Notes under the pieces: model-generated
What the model saw: the letters and a program-made list of their open reading frames with translations, nothing else
Told to the model about the DNA's origin: nothing
Database searches by the model: none
Made by a program: the position numbers and the translations under genes
Part shown: positions 12,141 to 19,800 of the stretch, piece by piece
Position numbering within the stretch: position 1 is the first letter of the stretch
How the letters are laid out: every line of letters begins with the position of its first letter
Assembly: GCA_045600065.1 (NCBI GenBank)
Contig: JAZRXE010000086.1
Span: 1 to 21,635, forward strand
Reading direction: 5' to 3'
DNA: 21,635 bases
DNA from: RGIG2707 sp045600065
GTDB taxonomy: Bacteria > Bacillota > Clostridia > Peptostreptococcales > Anaerovoracaceae

Positions 12141-13490
12141 TTATCCCATTTCAAGCAGCGCTGGGGCTGCCGAAACTGCTATAAGTGACAGCATTAAGAG
12201 CATCAGGGGAAAGCATAATGCGGTCTCTGCTTCTTTGATCCTTGCCTTGGCGCTGTTCATGCGGCTGCCGCGCAGCTGCTGCCTCTCCTTTTCCAGCTTT
12301 TCGGACAGCTCGCTGCCGTGACTTGCATTATCGTGTATCATAGCCGCAAATCTTATAAGATCTCTGTCTCCGCTCTTCCGCGCAAAGGCATAGAACAGCT
12401 GCTCCAGCGAACGGTTAGAGGTTTTGCTCAGCTCGTAAAGTCTGCCGTAAGCCTTGAAAAAAACCGTGCCCTTGTCCTTGTTCATGGCTGCCAGCTCGTC
12501 CAGCGCTTTTTCAGTCACAAGGCCCGAATTGAGCAGCAGAACAAGCTGCATGCTCACCGACGGGAGCTCAGAGGACAGCTGTGCGCAAAGGGCCTTGAGC
12601 TCTTTTTCTCCTGCGTCGTAGCGGCTGAAATAAAGCCATAAGGCCGCAAACAGCCCCAGGCAGATTATCCATACGGAGGAAGCCTCTGAAGGAAGACTCC
12701 AGCTAAGCGAAGCACCTCTGTATTCCTCCGGAAGGCTCAGACTGCTGCCACTGCTGTTTTCCGCCAGAATCTCTCCCAGCTCGGATGCCCTTCTTACAAG
12801 GGACGGCCTCAGATCCGCATTCTGCTTGTCCGCCTTGAATACATAGCTGTAAGTGCTGCTGAATTCTCCCAGGCTCATAAGGCACATAAGCTCCAGATCC
12901 TCGCCCTGCGCAGCCTCTATCATATCCACCTGCCCGCTGTCAGACAGACAGGGACTGATACCGTGCCAGCTCAGGCCTATACCCTGCCACTCCTGAGGCA
13001 GGATCAGATCCGATCTGATATGCTCGGCATCAGAGCCCTCGGGAACGATGATGCCTTCAAGTGCATCGCGGCACTGCGCGAACAGGGCCTCTGCCTGCTC
13101 CTTGCTTAGCTCTTCGGGTACTATTTTTATATTCAATGTGCCCGAAGCGCTGGTCTGCCCTGCGCTCAGCTCCAGAACAAGCGCAGCATCGTCAGGCTCG
13201 CTGCCCGCGGAGGGACGCTGCAGGATATCTTCCATGGAGGGCCTGCCTGAACCCGAAAAGACCAGGCTTGCGGCATACAGAAGCAGTGTCGCAAACGCTG
13301 CCGCGCCAAGCCGCTTTCGGAAAACCCTGTCCGCCCGATCCATGCGCTCAGCGGTATCCCATACTCCGGCGCCGAGCCATTCGTACCTCGCGTAGCGCCC
13401 GGCTGCCTTGCTGCGGCTTGCCTCTGTGCATTTTCCAATGATGAGGACAGGACTGCCTGAAAGCTTGATTTTCAGTTTTTCAAATGTCAT
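12141..13490 (-). CDS. tadC: TadC-like platform protein with extracytoplasmic insert
   Basis: A 449-residue inner-membrane platform protein of type II secretion F family. The T2SSF-type domain is C-terminal (about 300-447), with LSSELPSVSMQLVLLLNSGL, SKTSNRSLEQLFYAFARKSG, and a final membrane helix at 424-445. Unlike a classic TadC, the N-terminal part has a cytoplasmic segment, a helix at 61-80, and then some 190 residues outside the membrane before the helix at 271-288. That insert holds two similar phrases, LPQEWQGIGLSW and LPEEYRGASLSW, suggesting a duplicated Ig-like or related module. The ATG at 13490 lies two bases after the tadB stop. TadB and TadC are expected to work together around the TadA ATPase. 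Confidence 0.85.
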   Translation of the reverse strand: MTFEKLKIKLSGSPVLIIGKCTEASRSKAAGRYARYEWLGAGVWDTAERMDRADRVFRKRLGAAAFATLLLYAASLVFSGSGRPSMEDILQRPSAGSEPDDAALVLELSAGQTSASGTLNIKIVPEELSKEQAEALFAQCRDALEGIIVPEGSDAEHIRSDLILPQEWQGIGLSWHGISPCLSDSGQVDMIEAAQGEDLELMCLMSLGEFSSTYSYVFKADKQNADLRPSLVRRASELGEILAENSSGSSLSLPEEYRGASLSWSLPSEASSVWIICLGLFAALWLYFSRYDAGEKELKALCAQLSSELPSVSMQLVLLLNSGLVTEKALDELAAMNKDKGTVFFKAYGRLYELSKTSNRSLEQLFYAFARKSGDRDLIRFAAMIHDNASHGSELSEKLEKERQQLRGSRMNSAKARIKEAETALCFPLMLLMLSLIAVSAAPALLEMG

Positions 13491-13492
13491 AG

Positions 13493-14245
13493 CTAAAGTC
13501 CTATGTCTGTGATCTTAAGGCTCCATACCAGGGCTGCACATATGCACAGCAGACTCAAAGTCATGATAAGCCTGCCTGCGGCGCACTCATAAAGAAGCCT
13601 TATGTAGCTGTATGAGCTGAGATTCAGGAATATCAGCACGATGAACGGCATGGATCCAAGCAGCAGTATGTCCAGTTTTTTCTCGGCCAGCATGGTCTTA
13701 AGCTCTGAGTCGAAGCTAAGCTTGTCCAGCAGCAGATCCGCTGTTTTTACGCTCACATCCTCCAAATCTCCGCCGTTCTGTCTGCAAATACGGCAGGCAG
13801 AAGCAAAAAGCCTTATCTCATCCGAGGCACTGCGCAGTGCAAGATCCTCAATCATGGCATCAGGATCCCCGTTGAGTGTTTTGTATTCCAGACAGATACG
13901 GCTGAATTCCCGGTATATATCGCTGTCCTCGCCCCAGGACAAGGCCAGCTGTGCAGCTGCATCCTCAAGTGCAGAAGGGAGCTGCCTTCCTGAAGCCACC
14001 GATGAAGAAATGCTGTACAGGGCATCCCGGAAGCCCTCAGTAAGCCGGTTTCGTCTTCTTGCTGCCATATATTCCGTGTATCTGCCCTCCAGCGGAATGC
14101 TCAGCAGGCAGAAGCAAAGAGCAGGCAGGACATTCCTGTAAAACAGCATGCCCGTCGAAAACAACGCCGCACAGCTGCATGCATAAAACATCTGTCTTTC
14201 CTTTTTGCCCGGTTCATAGCGCCTGTAGTCCCCGTTCAAGGTCAT
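13493..14245 (-). CDS. tadB: TadB-like platform protein
   Basis: A 250-residue type II secretion F-family protein. Hydrophobic segments lie near residues 20-50 and in the last 60 residues (LDILLLGSMPFIVLIFLNLS and GRLIMTLSLLCICAALVW). Between them is the cytoplasmic helical domain with the usual ALYSISSSVASGRQLPSALED motif and FASACRICRQNGGDLEDV. It would form the assembly platform with TadC. The ATG at 14245 is next to AGGAGGGG and overlaps the end of tadA by 32 bases; a later ATG at 14191 is also possible. Confidence 0.88.
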   Translation of the reverse strand: MTLNGDYRRYEPGKKERQMFYACSCAALFSTGMLFYRNVLPALCFCLLSIPLEGRYTEYMAARRRNRLTEGFRDALYSISSSVASGRQLPSALEDAAAQLALSWGEDSDIYREFSRICLEYKTLNGDPDAMIEDLALRSASDEIRLFASACRICRQNGGDLEDVSVKTADLLLDKLSFDSELKTMLAEKKLDILLLGSMPFIVLIFLNLSSYSYIRLLYECAAGRLIMTLSLLCICAALVWSLKITDIGL

Positions 14246-15455
14246 CCCCTCCTCTCAGATCGAGCTTATACCTGTTTTTCAGCCTGTTTCCGGTGGGCAG
14301 GAGCCCCTTTCCCGGAATATAGGAGAAAAGACTGCTTAGCTTGTATTCTCCGCGGATATAGCCTTCCAGCTCGCAGATCTCCATGACCCGCCTGTGGCCG
14401 TCTCCGGTTCTGGCAAGATGCACAAAGATATCTATGGCATCTCCGATCTGAGCTCTGACTGCATCTGCCGGAAGCTCCGCACCCGACAGAACCATGGTCT
14501 CCAGCCTGCCCAGCATGCTTGCCGGGGAATTGCCGTGGCCTGTGGACAAAGACCCGTCATGACCGGTGCTCATGGCAGAGAGCATATCTATGACCTCCGG
14601 GCCTCTGACCTCTCCAACTATGACCCTGTCAGGCCTCATTCTCAGGCTGGTCCGTATGAGATCTCTGATGCTGATGCTTCCTCTGCCCTGAGCGTTGGAA
14701 TTGCGGCTCTCCAGGCGCACAAGATTTGCGTGGCCCCTTATCTGAAGCTCTGCCGAATCCTCGATGACCACAAGTCTCTCCTCCGGCGGTATGAAGTCCG
14801 ATAAAACGTTGAGAAACGTGGTCTTGCCTGAGCTTGTGCCCCCGCAGACGAAGATGTTGTAGCCGCAGCGCACCAGAATCCGTAAAAGATCTGCTGCCTC
14901 CGGGCTTATATCCCCCTGAGAGATGAGCTCATCCATGGTCAAAGCCGTTTTGGTGAATTTTCTTATAGTAAGAACCGGCCCGTCCAGGGCTATGCTCGAA
15001 TGCACCGCGTTGACTCTGGAGCCGTCGGAAAGGCGGGCATCCACGATGGGATTCATATCGTTGATTTCTCTTCCCACTCTTGCCGCCAGCCTTCTTATCA
15101 CCTGTTCGAGATCCTCTCTGTTTTCAAAGCTCAGATCTGTTTTTTCCATGCCCCTGCCCTTTTCTATGAAAATATCCGAGCAGCCGTTGACCATGATCTC
15201 GCTTACACGGGGGTCGTCAGCCAGATCCTGCAGAATGGACAGCTCGCACCTGAGGGTACAGAAGACCTGCCTCACCAGGGCCGTGCCACGGCTGAAGGGT
15301 ATACCCCGGCTGAAGCACTCATTCATGACTTCCTCTGTGCACATTTCCCTGACTCTGAAATCATCTGCCTCTGCGAGCCCTTCCATGCGGCTGCGAACCC
15401 GGTCGGCAATGGCGTTAACACTGATATCCTCATTGCAATTCCATTCTTTCAGCAA
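14214..15455 (-). CDS. tadA: TadA/CpaF secretion ATPase
   Basis: A 413-residue hexameric ATPase that powers Flp pilus assembly. Visible: the N-terminal domain motif ILQDLADDPRVSEIMVNG, Walker A GGTSSGKTT at about 205-213, the Asp box VIEDSAELQ, Walker B VIVGEVRGPE at about 278-287, and the His box GHDGSLSTGHGNSP. All catalytic parts are intact. The frame is open up to an ATG at 15530, but that would overlap the preceding gene by about 100 bases. I prefer the TTG at 15455, which has AAGGAG ten bases upstream and gives a normal length. It still overlaps tadZ by 26 bases and tadB by 32, in keeping with coupled translation. Confidence 0.93.
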   Translation of the reverse strand: MLKEWNCNEDISVNAIADRVRSRMEGLAEADDFRVREMCTEEVMNECFSRGIPFSRGTALVRQVFCTLRCELSILQDLADDPRVSEIMVNGCSDIFIEKGRGMEKTDLSFENREDLEQVIRRLAARVGREINDMNPIVDARLSDGSRVNAVHSSIALDGPVLTIRKFTKTALTMDELISQGDISPEAADLLRILVRCGYNIFVCGGTSSGKTTFLNVLSDFIPPEERLVVIEDSAELQIRGHANLVRLESRNSNAQGRGSISIRDLIRTSLRMRPDRVIVGEVRGPEVIDMLSAMSTGHDGSLSTGHGNSPASMLGRLETMVLSGAELPADAVRAQIGDAIDIFVHLARTGDGHRRVMEICELEGYIRGEYKLSSLFSYIPGKGLLPTGNRLKNRYKLDLRGGDDLERGLQAL

Positions 15456-16392
15456 GCTCTCGGATCTCCTTTCCCAGGGATGAATGCACATCGGCTTCGA
15501 AGTCTGCGCACTCCGACGGACGAAAAGCATAATACCTGTCTTTGTATTTTTTCTTCAGATGCCTCTCCATTGCACTGTCTTTGTCGGCGGGGAGTCCATC
15601 CCGTGCCAGTATATGGACAAGCTTTTCACACATCCCTGGAAGGCTGTCAAAGCAGCAGCTTTCCCGGGGCATATCCACGCAGATCAGCTGAAAATCCGTT
15701 TTCCCGGCTATGTGAGCAAACAGCGCGTAAAGCTCTTTCGCGGAGGAGTCCGCAAGGCAGTTCACCTCGGACAGTTCCAGGGAATATGCTCCGCAGCTGT
15801 CCGGAAAGCTCAGTGGGAGGCTGGGATCAGCCGTTTTCTCTGCGCTGCCGCTGCAGGACGCCAAATCGAACATAAAGCGGAATACAGGGCCCGGTACGGT
15901 TTCCAGACCGCCGGGATAAAACCTATCCAGGCTTATATACAGAGTCTTTTTTCCGTAGATCAGAGTCTGAACATCGGCAAACATGCGCGCACAGCTGCTC
16001 AGGCCGACTCCGCCGCAGGCCGCTGTGAAGCATACTATCTTACAGCCTGACATATCCGCGGAAAATACAGCCGAGGGCTCATATCCGCTATCGGAAATAT
16101 ACTCCGATATGGAATTTCTCAGCTCGCTGAAAGGTCTCAGCGGATCTGCCTCAAAGCATTTGAATACCTCATCCGCTCCGGCTTCGTCAGATGTGGTCTG
16201 AGCATTACGGCTATCTGACCTGACATCTGATTCCGCAGCTCTTTCGGGCGCTCCGCAGACCTCGACTCTGCTTTGAACAGCTGGCGCTCCGGAGTATTCG
16301 TATATGATCTTCGCATATCGGAAGCTGTCTGCCAGGGCCGAGCACAGTGCTCGGCCATAATGCCTGTCAGCGGCTATCACCTTGATCTCCAT
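15430..16392 (-). CDS. tadZ: TadZ/CpaE-like pilus localisation ATPase
   Basis: A 320-residue protein in the position of CpaE/TadZ. Residues 1-30 (IKVIAADRHYGRALCSAL) look like a reduced receiver-like domain. The MinD/ParA-like part follows: SGCKIVCFTAACGGVGLSS at about 115-133, then TLYISLDRF and QLICVDMPRES. The deviant Walker A normally reads KGGxGKT; here both lysines are missing (C126 and L131), so ATP hydrolysis is doubtful. TadZ proteins mark the pole where the pilus is built. The ATG at 16392 follows GGGGG by four bases; an ATG at 16407 lacks a site. It is the first gene of the operon, with a promoter just upstream. Confidence 0.75.
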   Translation of the reverse strand: MEIKVIAADRHYGRALCSALADSFRYAKIIYEYSGAPAVQSRVEVCGAPERAAESDVRSDSRNAQTTSDEAGADEVFKCFEADPLRPFSELRNSISEYISDSGYEPSAVFSADMSGCKIVCFTAACGGVGLSSCARMFADVQTLIYGKKTLYISLDRFYPGGLETVPGPVFRFMFDLASCSGSAEKTADPSLPLSFPDSCGAYSLELSEVNCLADSSAKELYALFAHIAGKTDFQLICVDMPRESCCFDSLPGMCEKLVHILARDGLPADKDSAMERHLKKKYKDRYYAFRPSECADFEADVHSSLGKEIRELAERMELQ

Positions 16393-16417
16393 ATTTCCCC
16401 CTTCCATAATTTACCAT

Positions 16418-16446
16418 ATATTATCACGATTGTTATTTTCTGGCAA
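16418..16446 (-). promoter_or_regulatory. Promoter of the Tad operon
   Basis: On the minus strand TTGCCA (complement of 16441-16446), a 17-bp spacer, then TAATAT (complement of 16418-16423). The first codon of tadZ is about 25 bases downstream of the -10. Confidence 0.65.
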
Positions 16447-16460
16447 GTGTTTTCTGGCAA
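16436..16460. promoter_or_regulatory. Direct repeat TTTTCTGGCAA x2 at the Tad promoter
   Basis: The same 11 bases occur at 16436-16446 and 16450-16460, 14 bp apart. The first copy contains the -35 hexamer and the second lies just upstream. This arrangement fits a regulator that binds direct repeats at the Tad promoter; the regulator is not identifiable here. Confidence 0.55.
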
Positions 16461-16463
16461 ATA

Positions 16464-16492
16464 TTTCCACTATTTTTCATTTCCGGTATAAT
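16464..16492 (+). promoter_or_regulatory. Possible plus-strand promoter
   Basis: TTTCCA at 16464-16469, a 17-bp spacer and a perfect TATAAT at 16487-16492. No protein gene follows on this strand; the transcript would end at the T run near 16698. Confidence 0.45.
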
Positions 16493-16498
16493 ATCGCG

Positions 16499-16698
16499 GA
16501 CTCGAAGCCCCGGACATTAGTGCATTAGAATGCTCACGCTCGCAGGCATGGACTCGGCATAGCGCATCGGAATAAAAACCCGCGATTTTGATCAAAGCCA
16601 AAGCCCTCTGTACTTGCAAAGCAGGCTGCATTCGCCTTTTCCTTAAGGCACAAAAAAACAGCGAAGCCGCTGTTTCCGGGCGAACTCCGCTGTTTTTT
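16499..16698 (+). ncRNA. Candidate ~200-nt structured RNA
   Basis: A plus-strand promoter precedes and a hairpin with a T run (to 16698) ends this stretch, which has no credible reading frame. The two ends can pair: GCGGA (from 16496) with TCCGC (near 16686-16690), and CCCGG with CCGGG further in, interrupted by small internal loops. Inner hairpins include GCAT-TAGA-ATGC and GCCTT/AAGGC. End-to-end pairing over about 200 nt is reminiscent of 6S RNA, but I cannot match it to that family. The minus-strand terminator of the surface-protein gene overlaps its 3' part. Confidence 0.35.
16652..16674 (-). terminator. Terminator of the SLH-protein gene
   Basis: AACAGCG (16657-16663) pairs with CGCTGTT (16668-16674); on the minus strand seven T follow. 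A further CCGCTGTTTTTT at 16687-16698 gives a T run on the plus strand, so the block may also stop plus-strand transcripts. Between it and the gene's stop codon is only a TTCCGG/CCGGAA hairpin (16773-16790). Confidence 0.85.
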
Positions 16699-16805
16699 AC
16701 TATATGTGCTTTATTTATCAGTTTATTCTGTCAGCCCGCATGCCATGCACCGGTATGCCGAAGACTGTCTGTTTCCGGTCTGCGCCGGAACCTGCCGATA
16801 CTGAG

Positions 16806-19800
16806 CTATTCTACGATATTCTCGCAATATCTCTGCAGTATGGCTGCCGCCTGAGCGCGCACCGCGCGGCCTCTGGGGTCCAGCCTGCTGCCGCTGCCCT
16901 GGATAAGGCCCTTTTCAACGGCCCAGGCCATGGCAGTTCTCGCATAGGCGCTGATACTGTCCGCATCGCTGAAGCCACTGAAGGCAGCTCCTGCACTGAC
17001 GCTTGTATCATAGCCCTTATAGCTTGCATAGTTGTAAAGTATCTGGGCCATCTGCTCTCTGGTGACAGGGTCTCCGGGGCCGAAGCTTCCGTTGCCGTAG
17101 CCGCTGACTATGCCCTTTCCCTGAGCCCAGACTACGGCTTTCTCGTACCAGCTGCCGGTCTCCACATCGTCAAATACATTGTCGTTTCGGAAGGCCGGTT
17201 CGCCCTCCAGACGGTAAAGTATAGTCACGATCTGTGCCCTGGTAGTGGTCCCGTCGGGACGGAAAACAGTATCCGAAATGCCTTCCATCAGACCTTGTTC
17301 AACGCAGTAATGTATGCCGTCGTGGTACCAAGCAGACAGATTCACATCGGTAAATCTGCTGATGATGCAGCTGTCATCCTTAAGGCAACCGGCGTAGCCT
17401 TCTTCGGGGATTACCGGTACGGGAGCAGCCTGAGCGAATGCCGCGTCCACCTTTACAGCGCCGTAGGGCATGGTGAAGCAGTAATGTCCGTTGCCCAAAT
17501 CAGTAACAGCCAGCTCTCTGTCCTTGCGGTCAGTGACCTTGAGGCTTTCCAGAGCAAAGCCTTCATCGGGAGCTGCCGTCAGGATCACGGTCTGACCTGC
17601 CGGTGCAGTCTTGCAGTCCGAAGTCAGCTTGCCGTGTTCGAAGCTCTTGTTTATTGAGATCTCGCCCTCGGAGCCGCCTGCAGCGCCGCCGCCCCCGCCG
17701 CCGGAAGGAGGTGAAGGAGGATCCACGGGCTGAGCGTTTTCAACAGTCAGCACTGCGGCACCATAGCTGAGATCGTAGTTCTGAGCATAGCCCCTGCTGA
17801 GGCTTATGGTATATTCGCCCGCGGGGCTTTGCTCGTCAGCCCCGAAGCTCACCACCGGAATGCCCAGAAGCACGGATTCGTCGTCGCCGTACTTCCAGCC
17901 GCTGTACTGAATGGTCACAGCCGGGTTGGGCTGGCCTGTATAGCGTGTAGCATCCGAAGGAGCTGCGGTGAGCACGGCCTTTTGGATGACAAAATCGCTG
18001 GTCAGCACCAGAGGCTGATAGTATTCCGCGCTTACGGTAAGCTCCGCGGTGTAGCTGCCCGCATTGACGGGCTTGCTGCTGCCGCTCTGTCCGTAGCTGA
18101 GCACGGTGTCAAAGCCTGCCGCGCTGGTTATCACAGGATCGGGGATAGCCGTTCCGTAGACTCCGCCCTCCTGGACGAATTCAACACCGCGGATGATGCC
18201 CTGATTTATGATGAGCATGCCGTACTTTGAGCCGGTATAGTATCCGTTCGCATACACCTCAACGGCGTACACTCCGGGCACGCCGGGAACTGCAGTACTG
18301 CCGTCGTAGCTTACGGTGTAAGTTGCATCGGCATCGGAGGGGATCACGCTCACGCTCCTTGAGGCTCCGTCGTAATCCTGTTCAAGATCTTCGAGAGTAA
18401 AGCTTACAGGCTTGGGAGCGGGTACGAAGGACAGGCTTTCGCGCATGCTCTGATGGTTGGCGTCTGCTGCTTTTTCCGCCGTTATGGTGACGGTCTGTCC
18501 GACGGCTCCGCCGACGCTTACCAGGCCGCTGAGCTCATCCACGGTCACCTCGGTGCGGTCGGAGGACCAGGTGATGCTGCCGTCTCCGCTGCCGCCTTCT
18601 GCGCTGAGCGTAAATTCATCGCCGAACACGACGGTGCCGGGAACTCCCAGAATGGTGAGCTTGTCCTGGCTGATCACTTCGATACGCATTTGGATGTCTT
18701 TCTGCGCGGTAAAGTAGTCCGTTTTGTTGCCCAACTCCACGGATACAGTGTAATCACCCGCATCCGAAGGAGCTTCCGTTCCGAGCAGACCGCCCTCTGC
18801 GCAGTAGCGGATGATAAAGTCTGTGAAAGCACTTCCGTTCGCATCGAAGGCGTTGATGCTGACCGGATGGGACTGGCCGTCATAGTCAAAGGAGACAGTG
18901 CCGGCGGTAAAGCTGATCTCCATCTTTTCGATGGTCAGATCCGCCTCCGCGCTTGCCGCGGTATGATAATCATCCTCCGCCACAGAGGCTCTGACAACGT
19001 AGCTTCCGGCATGGACAGGCAGTCCGTCCGCAAAGCTGGCTCCGCCGTCTGCGGAATGGGTATAAACTATCTGGTCATTGATATTGCCGCTGAGGCCTTC
19101 CACTGCGGCCTCTGCCGCGAATTCGGCAGGCTGTCCGGAGTATACGGTCTTCTGCGTATCTGCAGACACCCTTGCCTGGGCCCTGCTGATATCCGCTTCA
19201 GTGCTGCCGCTGATGGGCGCTGTCATCTTGTAGTTTTCGGCGCCGCTTCCGCTGATGCCGGTAATGGTATAGTTTACGGTCTTGCCGCTTCCGGCTTTGG
19301 CATCCTCGAAGCTGCCGCTGACAGCCACGGTGATATCCGGCTCCCCTGTGAGCTCAGCGCTGACGGCAGCCGAGGTGGTGCCATCGCAGACCTTGTTTTC
19401 CGCCTTTACGGTAAACATATCGGCAGTCAGCTCTTCGGGAACAAAAGGCTTCCATATGGTGAGTGTCTTGCCTGTATCGATGCCGTCTCCGGTGGTGGCG
19501 CAGAAGTTGTCGCCCTCTTCAGCCCGGAGATAGATCTTGTAATCGCCCTCTTCCACAGCTTCGGTCACGAATACCGCGCCGTCGGTGGTATAGCTCAGGC
19601 TGAACTGCCCGGCGCCGCTGAGATCGCTCCGCAGAGCCGCTCCGGCGGTATGAGCCTGGCCGTCATAGAGCACCGTTCCGGTATTGCTGATCACCACATC
19701 CCGGGCACTCAGCGCCTTCTTTTCCACGGTCAGCGTTCCGGAGACAAAAGTGATATCGTAGTTATCGGAAGTATAGCCCGAGGGCTTGATATCGTATATG

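Noticed and set aside
15456..15530. Longer N-terminus for TadA from the ATG at 15530
   Set aside because: It would add 25 residues without family features and overlap tadZ by about 100 bases; the TTG at 15455 has a clear ribosome binding site.
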